DNA of 64,000 bases from Pseudomonas fluorescens Q2-87 (GCF_000281895.1 NZ_CM001558.1:1368556-1432555), one strand, 5' to 3'. Positions 47,918 through 57,090 are shown, counted from the stretch's first letter. Notes: generated from the sequence alone by a model not told the origin. Translations and numbers: made by a program.

Positions 47918-49524
47918 ACTCGATCTTCCTGCGTATATATGGCGGCATGTGTGCGGCGCTGGTGTTGGTGGCGGTCCTTGGCGTGCTGGCCCTGCACCTG
48001 CTCAACCAGACCCGCAGCGAGCAGTACCGCGAGCGCCTGGCCCACGGCACGTTTTCATTGATGGCCGACAATCTGCGACCAATGAACGACACCGAGCGGC
48101 GCCGGGCCCTGTTGGTCTGGGAGCGCCTGCTGGGTATTCCGCTGGCCTTGCAGACCTTCGCCCAGACCGATCTCGACCTCGGCCAGCGCACCCGCGTATT
48201 GCGCGGCCAGGCGTTGGTCGAGCAGACGGGGCCGCACGCGGCAAAAGTTTATCGGCTGGTCAACGATGTCGAGCAATTGATGCTGGTGGGGGAAGTCCAG
48301 CAGATCAGTGAACAACTGGCCCGGGCGACTATTTACCTGTTGGCCGACGAGCTGGTGCGCTATCCAGTAGCCGAGCAGCCCAAGCGGCTCGCGCAATTGG
48401 AGCAGGAGAAAGGCTTCGGCTTCGCGCTGCGGCTCATGACCGCCGAACAGGCGGACATGGACGAAGACCAGCGCCGTCGCGTGTCCGAGGGCGATACGGT
48501 GATGGCCTTGGGCAAAGGCGGCGACTCTATCCGGGTGTTCGCCGGCATGGTCGGCACACCGTGGGTGCTGGAGATCGGTCCGCTGTACCAGATGAACCCT
48601 TATCCGCCGCAATGGCTGGTGCTGATCGCAGCGCTGGGGCTGAGCCTGATCGGGCTGATCGTCTATCTGTTGGTGCGCCAACTGGAGCGGCGCTTGCGTG
48701 GCCTGGAGTCGGCCGCCACGCAAATCGCCCAGGGCAGCCTGGAAACCCGCGTGCCGGCCCGGGGTGCCGACTCGGTCGGGCGCCTGGCGGCAGCGTTCAA
48801 CGGCATGGCCGAGCACCTTCAGCAACTGTTGGCGATCCAGCGTGAGCTGGTGCGGGCGGTGTCCCACGAATTGCGCACCCCGGTGGCGCGCCTGCGTTTC
48901 GGCCTGGAAATGATTGGCAGCGCCACCACGTCCCAGGCCCGCGACAAGTACCTGGCGGGCATGGATCACGATATCGAAGACCTGGATCGGCTGGTGGACG
49001 AGATGCTCACCTACGCGCGGCTGGAACAAGGGTCGCCGGCCCTGAACTTCCAGCGGGTGGACCTGGATGCGCTGGTCAATCAAGTGATCGATGAACTTGG
49101 GCCGTTGCGGGCCGGGGTCACGGTCGAGCGGGGCCTGTGCCTGTCGGCCGCCGACTGCGACGGTGCCTGGGTCGAGGCCGAGCCACGCTTCCTGCATCGT
49201 GCCCTGCAGAACCTGGTGGGCAATGCCATGCGCCACGCCCGTTCACGGGTGACCGTCAGCTACCAGGTGGGCCAGTTGCGCTGTCGGGTGGATGTGGAAG
49301 ACGACGGGCCTGGCGTGCCGGAGGCGGCGTGGGAGCGGGTCTTCAAGCCTTTCCTGCGCCTGGATGACAGCCGCGCCCGGGCTTCCGGCGGCCACGGTCT
49401 GGGGCTTTCAATCGTGCGGCGAATCATTCACTGGCACGACGGCCGGGCGCTGATCGGCAAGAGCAAGAGCCTGGGCGGAGCCTGTTTCAGCTTGAGTTGG
49501 CCGAGGCATCAGGATCGGTCTTGA
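47914..49524 (+). CDS. Sensor histidine kinase (RstB-like)
   Basis: 536 residues. One membrane segment near 8-30 (GGMCAALVLVAVLGVLALHL), a periplasmic domain to about 230, a second segment (WLVLIAALGLSLIGLIVYLL), HAMP (about 255-305), a dimerisation helix with His in RAVSHELRTPVARLRFGLEM, and an ATPase domain (VGNAMRHARSRV; VEDDGPGVPEAAW; ASGGHGLGLSIVRRI). GTG at 47914 overlaps the regulator stop (GTGA). A TTG 18 bases upstream is also in frame but less likely. The stimulus is unknown. Confidence 0.88.
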   Translation: MNSIFLRIYGGMCAALVLVAVLGVLALHLLNQTRSEQYRERLAHGTFSLMADNLRPMNDTERRRALLVWERLLGIPLALQTFAQTDLDLGQRTRVLRGQALVEQTGPHAAKVYRLVNDVEQLMLVGEVQQISEQLARATIYLLADELVRYPVAEQPKRLAQLEQEKGFGFALRLMTAEQADMDEDQRRRVSEGDTVMALGKGGDSIRVFAGMVGTPWVLEIGPLYQMNPYPPQWLVLIAALGLSLIGLIVYLLVRQLERRLRGLESAATQIAQGSLETRVPARGADSVGRLAAAFNGMAEHLQQLLAIQRELVRAVSHELRTPVARLRFGLEMIGSATTSQARDKYLAGMDHDIEDLDRLVDEMLTYARLEQGSPALNFQRVDLDALVNQVIDELGPLRAGVTVERGLCLSAADCDGAWVEAEPRFLHRALQNLVGNAMRHARSRVTVSYQVGQLRCRVDVEDDGPGVPEAAWERVFKPFLRLDDSRARASGGHGLGLSIVRRIIHWHDGRALIGKSKSLGGACFSLSWPRHQDRS

Positions 49525-49547
49525 GGGAGGCGGCGCTTGATTGTCCG

Positions 49548-49620
49548 CCTTCGCGGGCAAGCCCGCTCCCACAGGGTGGACCGCATTTCAAATGTGGGAG
49601 CGGGCTTGCTCGCGAAGATG
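49548..49620. repeat. REPIN, type B (compact)
   Basis: CCTTCGCGGGCAAGCCCGCT followed by CCCACAG, then 16 bases later TGTGGGAGCGGGCTTGCTCG. The arms are inverted with a short spacer. It lies between convergent genes. Confidence 0.88.
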
Positions 49621-49641
49621 GCCTTTCAGGCGCTGTAAATC

Positions 49642-50376
49642 TCAGGCCTTGATACTTACCAGGCTCAACAATTGCCCATCCTTGACCCCAAACTGCGCCT
49701 GTAATTCACGGCCATGGCGCCATTCGGTCGACAGGTCTGTCAGCAACCGCAGCCGCACCTGCCCGTCATGTGTCCATTCCAGCACCTCGGCATGCTCGAA
49801 ATAAAAGCGCTGCCCAACGATGGGGTACAGCGCCTTGAACAAGCTTTCCTTTACCGAAAAGGTCAGCGTCACCAACAGGGCCCGGTCTTCACGGGCAAGC
49901 GTTGCCATGCGCAGCAGTTCTGGCGGGGTGAGGATTTCACCGGCCAGGCGTTCGGCGCGCTCGGGATCGAGCAGGTTTTCCAGGTCCATGCCCAGTCCGT
50001 ACCAGTCACTTTTTCGGGCGACGATGGCCGCCGCACGGCCGGTGCTGTGGGTGATGGAGCCGCTGACATGGGCCGGCCACACCGGCGCGCGGTCTTCGCC
50101 GATGGCCGGAACGCAGGGCTGGCCGTCAAGCCGTTGCAAGGCCGCCCGGGCGCAGATCCGACCGGCCAGGAACTCTGCCTGACGCTTGGCCACCGAACGC
50201 TGGATGCTCGGCGGCGGCTCGATGGCACTGTTCGAAAAGTCTTTGCCGGTCAGCAACTGCGAATCGAAGCGAGTGCTCAGCAGCACTGTACCGGGCAGGA
50301 CTTCAGGCAACAGCCAGAGGTCATCCAGGGGCGAGCAGCAGGCGGGCAGGTCGGGGAGTGCGTTCATGCCCGGCAT
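49642..50376 (-). CDS. pcpS: 4'-phosphopantetheinyl transferase (PcpS type)
   Basis: 244 residues, EntD/Sfp superfamily. Key motifs are SVAKRQAEFLAGRICARAAL, the substrate loop APVWPAHVSGSITHSTGRAA, metal-binding GLGMDLENLL, and FSVKESLFKALYP with the second acidic pair. It resembles P. aeruginosa PcpS, which activates carrier proteins of both fatty-acid synthesis and siderophore NRPSs. An ATG three codons further in (MNALPDL) is an alternative start. Confidence 0.92.
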   Translation of the reverse strand: MPGMNALPDLPACCSPLDDLWLLPEVLPGTVLLSTRFDSQLLTGKDFSNSAIEPPPSIQRSVAKRQAEFLAGRICARAALQRLDGQPCVPAIGEDRAPVWPAHVSGSITHSTGRAAAIVARKSDWYGLGMDLENLLDPERAERLAGEILTPPELLRMATLAREDRALLVTLTFSVKESLFKALYPIVGQRFYFEHAEVLEWTHDGQVRLRLLTDLSTEWRHGRELQAQFGVKDGQLLSLVSIKA

Positions 50377-50435
50377 TTTGCCGGGTTGGCTTGAGACTGG
50401 GTAGTGGGGGGAGCCTGATGGGTGAGATCAGGCTT

Positions 50436-50465
50436 TGTGCGGCGAGGGAGCAAGCTCCCTCAGGG
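50436..50465. repeat. Collapsed type A REP palindrome
   Basis: GGCGAGGGAGCAAGCTCCCT: the outer arms of a type A REPIN joined directly, without the central part; the right tip is incomplete. It lies just after the dienelactone hydrolase stop. Confidence 0.75.
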
Positions 50466-50472
50466 TTAGGTG

Positions 50473-51264
50473 TTAGCCGAAGATTTTCTTGAAAAACGCC
50501 TTCATGTCCGCCCAGGATTTTTCATCGGCTTGCTTGTTGTAGCCAATGTCCGGCCCGCCATGTTCACCGTGGCTCAGGCGGTCGGCGTCCGGGTTGCTGA
50601 AGCCGTGCTTGGCGCCTTCGAGGCTGACGAATTTATAGTCGGCCCCGGCCTTGTCCATCTCGCCCTTGAAGGCGGTGACGTTGTCTTCGGTGACCATGCT
50701 GTCCAGCGCGCCATGCTCCACCAGGATTTTGGCCTTGACGCTGCCGGGCGTGGCCGGGGTATTGGTCACCAGCGCACCGTGGAAACTCACCACACCGGCC
50801 AGCGGAACACCCTGGCGCGCGGCGTCCAGTACCACTTTGCCGCCGAAGCAGTAACCGATGGCCGCCAGTTTGTCCGGATCGGTCTGGGGTTGTTTCGTCA
50901 ACAGGTCGAGCCCGGCCTGGAAGCGCGCGCTGGCCGCCTTGCCGTCCTTGAGCGCTGCCTGCATGAATGCCATGGCGTCCTTGGGGTGCTCGGTGTTCTT
51001 GCCGTCGCCGTACATGTCGATGGCCAGGGCGCTGTAGCCGAGGCCGGCGAGGTCACGGGCGCGGCGCTTGGCGTAATCGTTCAGGCCCCACCACTCATGC
51101 ACCACTACCACGCCCGGGCGCGGCCCTTTGACGGCATCGTCGTAGGCGTAGTAACCGATCAGCTTGGTGCCGTCGGCACTGGTGTAGGGGATCTCCTGGG
51201 TCTGGATGGCGGCGTGGCTCGCGCCGCTTAACGCCAGAAGTACTACAGCAAGCAACCTGCGCAT
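50473..51264 (-). CDS. Secreted dienelactone hydrolase family protein
   Basis: 263 residues with a signal peptide (MRRLLAVVLLALSGASHA). Alpha/beta hydrolase of the dienelactone hydrolase family: GVVVVHEWWGLNDYAKRRAR (Glu that orients the Cys), nucleophile in AAIGYCFGGKVVLDAAR, Asp in VEHGALDSMVTEDN and His in LEGAKHGFSNPDADR. The export signal is unusual for catabolic enzymes of this family; the substrate is unknown. AAGGAG lies before the ATG. A similar gene follows pcpS in other pseudomonads. Confidence 0.87.
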   Translation of the reverse strand: MRRLLAVVLLALSGASHAAIQTQEIPYTSADGTKLIGYYAYDDAVKGPRPGVVVVHEWWGLNDYAKRRARDLAGLGYSALAIDMYGDGKNTEHPKDAMAFMQAALKDGKAASARFQAGLDLLTKQPQTDPDKLAAIGYCFGGKVVLDAARQGVPLAGVVSFHGALVTNTPATPGSVKAKILVEHGALDSMVTEDNVTAFKGEMDKAGADYKFVSLEGAKHGFSNPDADRLSHGEHGGPDIGYNKQADEKSWADMKAFFKKIFG

Positions 51265-51327
51265 GGTGGATCTCCTTGAAAAACCGATTTGTGAGGCAAG
51301 ACACTTTAGCCGATTCATTCAGCGCAG

Positions 51328-51354
51328 GTTCAGAGAGCGTTCAAGGGGTGTTCA
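51328..51354 (+). promoter_or_regulatory. PhoP-box-like triple direct repeat upstream of oprH
   Basis: GGTTCA, CGTTCA and TGTTCA occur with starts exactly 11 bp apart (GTTCA at 51328, 51339, 51350). The PhoP box is (T/G)GTTTA-N5-(T/G)GTTTA, also with an 11-bp period. The sites end 62 bp before the oprH start, and oprH-phoP-phoQ is the classic PhoP autoregulated operon. Confidence 0.72.
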
Positions 51355-51416
51355 GGGAGCGCTGGTTAACGTGGCTGCGACTTCACACATTACCCACGCT
51401 TCAAAGGAGCTTGACC

Positions 51417-52016
51417 ATGACGCACATGAAAAAACTGCTGCTGGCCTTTACCGTACTGGGCGCCAGCGCCATGGCCCACGCCGATGACAATTTCGCCAGC
51501 CTGACCCTTGGCCAGACCAGCGACAAGGTCAAGAAATCCAATGCCCTGAACGACAATCTGAACCACCCGAACGCCGATGGCATCATTGGCAAGGACTCCA
51601 CCTATGGCGTTCGCCTGGGCAAGCAAAACGACCAGGGCCGCTACTACGCGACCTACGACAACGTCTCGGGGACTCATAACGGCATCAAGCTGCGGCAGGA
51701 AAACCTGCTGGGCAGCTACGATGTGTTTTATCCGGTCACCAGCAGCACCAAACTGTTCGGCGGTGGCACGGCGGGCGTGACCAAACTGACCCAGGATTCG
51801 CCGGGCTTCAGCCGCGACAGCGACATTGGTTACGCAGTGGGCTTACAAGGGGGCGTGTTGCAGCAAATTTCGCAAAACACCTCGGTGGAACTGGGGTACC
51901 GTTACCTGCGCAGCAACGCCAGCACCGAGATGAGCCCCCATGGCGGCGACAAGGTCGGTTCGCTGGACCTGACCAGCAGCGCCCAGACTTACCTGTCCGC
52001 CAACTACACGTTCTAA
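51417..52016 (+). CDS. oprH: Outer membrane protein OprH
   Basis: 199 residues with a signal peptide (KKLLLAFTVLGASAMAHA). The mature part is an eight-stranded beta barrel (DDNFASLTLGQTSDKVKKSN; YRYLRSNASTEMSPHGGDKV) and ends in Phe (SANYTF), the outer-membrane assembly signal. OprH binds lipopolysaccharide and stabilises the outer membrane when Mg2+ is low. AAAGGAGC precedes the first ATG; a second ATG three codons on is possible. It is the first gene of oprH-phoP-phoQ. Confidence 0.92.
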   Translation: MTHMKKLLLAFTVLGASAMAHADDNFASLTLGQTSDKVKKSNALNDNLNHPNADGIIGKDSTYGVRLGKQNDQGRYYATYDNVSGTHNGIKLRQENLLGSYDVFYPVTSSTKLFGGGTAGVTKLTQDSPGFSRDSDIGYAVGLQGGVLQQISQNTSVELGYRYLRSNASTEMSPHGGDKVGSLDLTSSAQTYLSANYTF

Positions 52017-52039
52017 GCGGCTGAGGGTGAGCGTATCCA

Positions 52040-52065
52040 GCCGGATCGGCCAACGACGATCCGGC
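52040..52065 (+). repeat. Hairpin between oprH and phoP
   Basis: GCCGGATCG pairs with CGATCCGGC (9 bp) over eight bases, without a following T run. It is a plausible 3' stabiliser of oprH mRNA or weak attenuator, which would fit far higher oprH than phoPQ expression. Confidence 0.55.
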
Positions 52066-52119
52066 GTCTTACGTTGAGGTGCGCAACACTGGATTGTTTG
52101 ATTTGCCTGGGGAGGCTTC

Positions 52120-52797
52120 ATGAAATTACTGGTCGTCGAAGACGAAGCGCTGTTGCGTCATCATCTGCAAACCCGTCTTACCGACAGCGGCCATGTGGTG
52201 CAGGCCGTGGCCAATGCCGAGGAAGCCTTGTACCAGGTCGGTGAATTCAACCACGATCTGGCGGTGATCGACCTGGGCTTGCCGGGCATCAGCGGGCTCG
52301 AGCTCATCCGCCGCCTGCGGTCCCAGGACAAGACATTTCCGATCCTGATACTGACCGCCCGTGGCAACTGGCAGGACAAGGTCGAAGGCCTGGCTGCCGG
52401 AGCCGATGACTATGTGGTCAAGCCGTTCCAGTTCGAAGAACTGGAAGCCCGGTTGAATGCGCTGTTGCGTCGCTCCAGCGGTTTCACCCAATCGACCATC
52501 GTCGCCGGCCCGCTGTCGCTGGACCTCAACCGCAAGCAGGCGTCCCTGGGCGAGGAACCGCTGGCGTTGACCGCCTACGAATACCGCATTCTTGAATACC
52601 TGATGCGTCACCACCAGCAGGTGGTCGCCAAGGACCGCTTGATGGAGCAGCTTTACCCCGATGACGACGAGCGCGACCCCAATGTCATCGAAGTGCTGGT
52701 CGGGCGCCTGCGCCGCAAACTCGAAGCCCCGGCCGGCTTCAAGCCGATCGATACCGTGCGTGGCCTGGGTTACCTGTTCAACGAGCGCTGCCAGTGA
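52120..52797 (+). CDS. phoP: Response regulator PhoP
   Basis: 225 residues, OmpR family. It starts MKLLVVEDEALLRHHLQTRL, phospho-acceptor D51 in LAVIDLGLPGISG, Lys in DDYVVKPFQFEELEARLNAL. The winged helix includes LTAYEYRILEYLMRHHQQVV and VIEVLVGRLRRKLEAP. It answers low Mg2+ and some cationic peptides through PhoQ. It lies 103 bp after oprH and overlaps phoQ by four bases. Confidence 0.94.
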   Translation: MKLLVVEDEALLRHHLQTRLTDSGHVVQAVANAEEALYQVGEFNHDLAVIDLGLPGISGLELIRRLRSQDKTFPILILTARGNWQDKVEGLAAGADDYVVKPFQFEELEARLNALLRRSSGFTQSTIVAGPLSLDLNRKQASLGEEPLALTAYEYRILEYLMRHHQQVVAKDRLMEQLYPDDDERDPNVIEVLVGRLRRKLEAPAGFKPIDTVRGLGYLFNERCQ

Positions 52798-54140
52798 TTC
52801 GTTCGCTACGGCTGCGGTTGATGCTGGCGGCCATGACCCTGGCGGTGCTGTTCATGCTGGCGCTGCTGCCAGCCATGCAAGGCGCGTTCAGCCTGGCATT
52901 GCAGGAATCCATCGAGCAACGGCTGGCCTCGGACGTGACCACGCTGATTTCCGCCGCCCGAGTGGAAAACAATCGGTTGAAGATGCCGGAGCAATTGCCC
53001 GATGAGCGCTTCAACCTCGCCGATGCTCGCCTGCTTGGCTATATCTATGACCGCGAGGGACGGCTGGTCTGGCGCTCGAAGGCGACTCAGGAAGAGAACA
53101 TCAACTACACCCCGCGCTATGACGGCCAGGGCAACCAGTTCGCGCGTATCCGTGAAAACAACGGCCAGGAATTTTTTGTCTATGACGTCGAGATCAAGCT
53201 GCTCGGCGGTCAGAATGCGGCGTTCAGCATCGTCACCCTGCAACCGGTTCGCGACTACGAAGTGACCCTGCAAGGGCTACGGGACAACCTTTACCTGGGC
53301 TTCGGCGCGGCTCTGCTGGTGTTGCTGGCCCTGTTGTGGATCGGCCTGACGTGGGGCCTGCGGGCGCTGCGGCGCTTGAGCCAGGAGCTGGATGAAATCG
53401 AAAGCGGCACCCGGGAAAGCCTCAGCACCGAGCATCCTCGGGAGCTGTTGCGCCTGACCGGTTCCCTCAACCGCCTGCTGTACAGCGAGCGCGAGCAGCG
53501 CAGCCGCTATCGTGACTCCCTCGATGACCTGGCCCACAGCCTGAAGACCCCGCTGGCGGTGCTGCAGGGTGTCAGCGAAGACATGGCCCGGCGCCCCGGG
53601 GAACGTGGGCAAGCCTGGGTGTTGCAAACCCAGATCGAACGCATGAGCCAGCAGATCGGCTACCAGCTGCAGCGCGCCAGCCTGCGCAAAAGCGGGCTGG
53701 TGCGCCATCAGGTGCGATTGCGCCCGGTGCTGCAAAGCCTGTGCGACACCTTGGACAAGGTCTATCGCGACAAACAGGTGCATGTGGTTTTCGATCTGCC
53801 GGAACACTGCCAGGTGCCGATCGAGCAGGGCGCTTTACTGGAAATGCTTGGCAATCTGCTGGAAAACGCTTACCGGCTATGCCTGGGCGAAGTCCGCGTC
53901 AGTGTGCACCAGACCCTCGGCGGCACCGAGTTGAGCATTGAAGACGACGGGCCGGGTGTGCCGCCGGATCAGCGCGCGCGGATTCTCCAGCGTGGCGAAC
54001 GGCTTGACCGCCAGCACCCGGGACAGGGCATCGGCCTGGCGGTGGTCAAGGACATCATCGAGAGCTACGGCGCCCAGTTGACCCTGGGGGATTCGGAGCT
54101 GGGCGGGGCGGCGTTTCGGATTCATTTTCCGGCGGTGTGA
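52794..54140 (+). CDS. phoQ: Sensor histidine kinase PhoQ
   Basis: 448 residues with a GTG start overlapping the phoP stop (GTGA). The first membrane segment is near 6-30, then a periplasmic sensor domain (to about 165), second segment (LYLGFGAALLVLLALLWIGL), HAMP, H box with His in SLDDLAHSLKTPLAVLQG, and ATPase motifs (LGNLLENAYRLC; IEDDGPGVPPDQR; GQGIGLAVVKDI). It senses divalent cations in the periplasm and controls PhoP. Confidence 0.94.
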   Translation: MIRSLRLRLMLAAMTLAVLFMLALLPAMQGAFSLALQESIEQRLASDVTTLISAARVENNRLKMPEQLPDERFNLADARLLGYIYDREGRLVWRSKATQEENINYTPRYDGQGNQFARIRENNGQEFFVYDVEIKLLGGQNAAFSIVTLQPVRDYEVTLQGLRDNLYLGFGAALLVLLALLWIGLTWGLRALRRLSQELDEIESGTRESLSTEHPRELLRLTGSLNRLLYSEREQRSRYRDSLDDLAHSLKTPLAVLQGVSEDMARRPGERGQAWVLQTQIERMSQQIGYQLQRASLRKSGLVRHQVRLRPVLQSLCDTLDKVYRDKQVHVVFDLPEHCQVPIEQGALLEMLGNLLENAYRLCLGEVRVSVHQTLGGTELSIEDDGPGVPPDQRARILQRGERLDRQHPGQGIGLAVVKDIIESYGAQLTLGDSELGGAAFRIHFPAV

Positions 54141-54170
54141 CAGAAATTTTTCCGGTGCTTGCTGGCCCCT

Positions 54171-54263
54171 GTGGCGAGGGAGCTTGCTCCCGCTCGATTG
54201 CGCAGCAATCGCAAAAAAACGGGGCCGCTGCGCAGCCCAGCGGGAGCAAGCTCCCTCGCCACG
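54171..54263. repeat. REPIN, type A
   Basis: TGTGGCGAGGGAGCTTGCTC and inverted GAGCAAGCTCCCTCGCCAC. It lies between the convergent phoQ and araC-type genes. Confidence 0.9.
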
Positions 54264-54302
54264 GGCACCGGTAGATACACCGAAAAAGTTAAACGTGATG
54301 AC

Positions 54303-55301
54303 TCAGCTCTCCCGTTCCCGATAAGCACCCGGCGTCACCCCTGTCCACTTCTTGAACGCCCGGTGGAACGCCGACGGCTCCGAGAACCCCAGTTGCTCGG
54401 CAATCTGCTGCAACGACAGGTCCGCGCGGCCCAGATGGTAGATGGCGATATCCCGCCGCAGCTGGTCCTTGAGCTCCTGGAAGCTGGTGCCTTCTTCGCG
54501 CAAATGCCGGCGCAACGTCTGCGGACTGATGTGCAAATGAGCGGCGACAGTCTCCAGGTCAGGCCAGCGATCCGTGTCGCGGCTCAACAGGCGGCGCAAT
54601 TGGCTGCTCAGGCTATGGCCGTCGTCCGGGCGCGACAGCAGGTCGGCGGGGGAGCGTTCGAGAAAATGCTTGAGGGTCCGCTCGTCTTGCAGCAGCGGCA
54701 TATCCAGGTAGCGGCTGCGGAATAACAGGCTGGTGTCCGGCGCGTCGAACACCAGCGGGCAGGGAAACAGCAAGTCGTATTCGGCGCCGTGGGCGGGCTT
54801 GGTGTAGCCGAAGGTCGCTTGCTCCAGGACGATGCGCTGGCCGATCAGCCAACTGGCGAGGCGATGCCAGACCACCAGCAGGCTTTCACTCAGGAAGTGA
54901 TCCGGGTCCTGCAGCGTCGATTCGTCCAGCACCAGGCGCACCCGTTCACCTTCGCTCACCAGCGTCAGACGCGGGGCATCGGCGAACAGGCTGTAGAACA
55001 ACAGGCCGCGTTGAAGCGCTTTTTCCAGGGTGCGACAGTGGATCAACGCGTGGCACATCATCGCGAATGTCCCCGGTTTACTCGGGGCCTGGCCGAAGCC
55101 CAGGTATTCATCATCAAGGCTTTGCCACAGCGCTTGCAGCAGCCGGGCGAACTGTTCCGGCGCGATTCGCGCGCGCGGTTCGTCCAGCAGTTCCGGGCTG
55201 ATGCCCAGTTGTTGCAGCAAGGGTAAATAGTCGAACCCTTGCCGGCGCGCACCGCCCAGGGCGGCGCGGGCGAAGTGACTGGCGATCGTGCGTTGGCGCA
55301 T
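54303..55301 (-). CDS. AraC-family transcriptional regulator
   Basis: 332 residues. The N-terminal ligand-binding domain (about 15-205) is of the arabinose-binding-like type found in OruR/ArgR2-like regulators. The C-terminal AraC domain (about 230-330) has DLETVAAHLHISPQTLRRHL and LSLQQIAEQLGFSEPSAFHR, ending FKKWTGVTPGAYRERES. The start MRQRTIASHF is chosen; the frame is open 96 bases further. It is divergent from dctA across 333 bp and may influence that promoter; the ligand is unknown. Confidence 0.85.
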   Translation of the reverse strand: MRQRTIASHFARAALGGARRQGFDYLPLLQQLGISPELLDEPRARIAPEQFARLLQALWQSLDDEYLGFGQAPSKPGTFAMMCHALIHCRTLEKALQRGLLFYSLFADAPRLTLVSEGERVRLVLDESTLQDPDHFLSESLLVVWHRLASWLIGQRIVLEQATFGYTKPAHGAEYDLLFPCPLVFDAPDTSLLFRSRYLDMPLLQDERTLKHFLERSPADLLSRPDDGHSLSSQLRRLLSRDTDRWPDLETVAAHLHISPQTLRRHLREEGTSFQELKDQLRRDIAIYHLGRADLSLQQIAEQLGFSEPSAFHRAFKKWTGVTPGAYRERES

Positions 55302-55357
55302 GGCAGAAATCCGTCCGTTCAAGCGCGCGATGGTAGCAGGGGCTCGACGCTCGGCAA

Positions 55358-55450
55358 GGCGGATATCCGCCAAATCCTGGAGCTGCAAGCAGGCCATTGG
55401 CGGAAATTCGCCACTTGCACGCCTTGTTTAACACCCATGTGAAATCCGCC
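55358..55450 (+). promoter_or_regulatory. Three inverted-repeat sites upstream of dctA (candidate DctD enhancer)
   Basis: GGCGGATATCCGCC (55358-55371), TGGCGGAAATTCGCCA (55398-55413) and a half-degenerate ATGTGAAATCCGCC (55437-55450). Centres are 41 and 38 bp apart, about four helical turns. They lie 40-130 bp before the sigma-54 promoter, as expected for an upstream activator. DctD is the known activator of dctA; the divergent AraC-type regulator is the alternative binder. Confidence 0.6.
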
Positions 55451-55490
55451 AAGCCGTCTGCTATACCGGATGTAGGACGTTTGTTGAAAA

Positions 55491-55506
55491 TGGCACGCGG
55501 TTTGCG
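55491..55506 (+). promoter_or_regulatory. Sigma-54 promoter of dctA
   Basis: TGGCACGCGGTTTGCG: TGGCAC, five bases, TTGC, with GG and GC ten bases apart. It lies about 130 bp before the dctA ATG. dctA is RpoN-dependent in other pseudomonads and rhizobia. Confidence 0.85.
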
Positions 55507-55634
55507 ATGCGTTACGTAGGTCTGCCGCGTGCAGCCGACAAAACAAATCCCTCCAGTTGCAGGAGGGTTCGCAATTAAGGTGCCGTGGACGACAGGTGGA
55601 AGTCGTCGAACGGGACTCTTGAGGAAGGTTTGCC

Positions 55635-56987
55635 ATGACGACTCGTCAGCCACTGTACAAATCCCTGTATTTCCAGGTGATCGTAGCCATTGCCATCGGT
55701 ATTTTGCTCGGCCACTTCTACCCGCAGACCGGCGTTGCCCTCAAGCCATTCGGCGACGGCTTCATCAAACTGATCAAAATGGTCATCGCCCCGATCATCT
55801 TCTGTACCGTCGTCAGCGGCATCGCCGGCATGCAGAACATGAAATCGGTCGGCAAGACCGGCGGCTACGCGCTGCTGTACTTCGAAATCGTTTCCACCAT
55901 CGCCCTGCTGATCGGCCTGGTCGTGGTCAACGTCGTGCAACCGGGCAACGGCATGCACATCGACGTGTCGACCCTGGACACCAGCAAGATCGCCGGTTTC
56001 ATCTCGGCCGGTAAAGACCAAAGCATCATCGCCTTCATCCTCAACGTGATTCCGAACACCATCGTCGGCGCATTCGCCAACGGCGACATCCTGCAAGTGC
56101 TGATGTTCTCGGTGATCTTCGGTTTCGCCCTGCATCGCCTGGGTGCCTACGGCAAGCCGGTGCTGGACTTCATCGATCGCTTCGCCCACGTGATGTTCAT
56201 CATCATCAACATGATCATGAAGCTGGCGCCACTGGGTGCTTTCGGTGCCATGGCGTTCACCATCGGCGCCTACGGTGTCGGTTCGCTGGTGCAACTGGGC
56301 CAGTTGATGATCTGCTTCTACATCACCTGTGTGGTGTTCGTGCTGGTCGTGCTGGGCGCCATCTGCCGCGCTCACGGCTTCAGCGTCGTCAAGCTGATTC
56401 GCTACATCCGTGAAGAACTGTTGATCGTGCTGGGTACTTCCTCCTCCGAATCGGCCCTGCCGCGCATGCTGATCAAGATGGAGCGCCTGGGTGCCAAGAA
56501 ATCGGTCGTGGGCCTGGTTATCCCGACTGGCTACTCGTTCAACCTCGACGGTACTTCGATCTACCTGACCATGGCCGCGGTGTTCATCGCCCAGGCCACT
56601 GACACCCCGATGGACCTGACTCACCAGATCACCCTGTTGCTGGTGCTGCTGCTGTCCTCCAAAGGCGCTGCGGGCGTGACCGGCAGTGGCTTCATCGTGC
56701 TGGCGGCGACCCTGTCGGCCGTGGGCACCTTGCCGGTGGCCGGCCTGGCGCTGATCCTCGGTATCGACCGCTTCATGTCCGAAGCCCGCGCCCTGACCAA
56801 CCTGGTGGGCAACGCTGTCGCGACCATCGTGGTTGCCAAGTGGGTCAAGGAGCTGGACGAAGATCAACTGCACACTGAGCTGGCTTCCGGTGGTCGCGGT
56901 ATCTCCGATGTTCGTGAAGATGACGAGCAGATCGCGGCGGCGCAGATTGCGGCGGCTGAAACCTCTACTTCCGGCGCTGTGAAGTAA
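55635..56987 (+). CDS. dctA: C4-dicarboxylate transporter DctA
   Basis: 450 residues, proton/dicarboxylate symporter of the DAACS family. It starts [20 protein letters not shown] and contains the Ser-rich hairpin loop [38 protein letters not shown] with the NxDGT motif, and [20 protein letters not shown]. About eight membrane helices. It takes up succinate, fumarate and malate, preferred carbon sources of Pseudomonas. It has its own sigma-54 promoter and terminator. No dctB/dctD in the window. Confidence 0.95.
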   Translation: MTTRQPLYKSLYFQVIVAIAIGILLGHFYPQTGVALKPFGDGFIKLIKMVIAPIIFCTVVSGIAGMQNMKSVGKTGGYALLYFEIVSTIALLIGLVVVNVVQPGNGMHIDVSTLDTSKIAGFISAGKDQSIIAFILNVIPNTIVGAFANGDILQVLMFSVIFGFALHRLGAYGKPVLDFIDRFAHVMFIIINMIMKLAPLGAFGAMAFTIGAYGVGSLVQLGQLMICFYITCVVFVLVVLGAICRAHGFSVVKLIRYIREELLIVLGTSSSESALPRMLIKMERLGAKKSVVGLVIPTGYSFNLDGTSIYLTMAAVFIAQATDTPMDLTHQITLLLVLLLSSKGAAGVTGSGFIVLAATLSAVGTLPVAGLALILGIDRFMSEARALTNLVGNAVATIVVAKWVKELDEDQLHTELASGGRGISDVREDDEQIAAAQIAAAETSTSGAVK

Positions 56988-57002
56988 TCTTCAGGCTCTA
57001 AT

Positions 57003-57029
57003 GAAAAACCCGCTTCGGCGGGTTTTTTA
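57003..57029 (+). terminator. Terminator after dctA
   Basis: AAAAACCCGC, TTCG loop, GCGGGTTTTTTA. A classic short hairpin with T run. Confidence 0.93.
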
Positions 57030-57058
57030 TTGGCTCAATTTTGAAGCCTGCGTGCTTC

Positions 57059-57090
57059 TGTGGCGAGGGAGCAAGCTCCCTCGCCACAAT
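57059..57090. repeat. Collapsed type A REP palindrome
   Basis: TGTGGCGAGGGAGC joined directly to AAGCTCCCTCGCCACA: the outer arms of a type A REPIN without the centre, forming a nearly perfect 30-bp palindrome. Confidence 0.85.
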
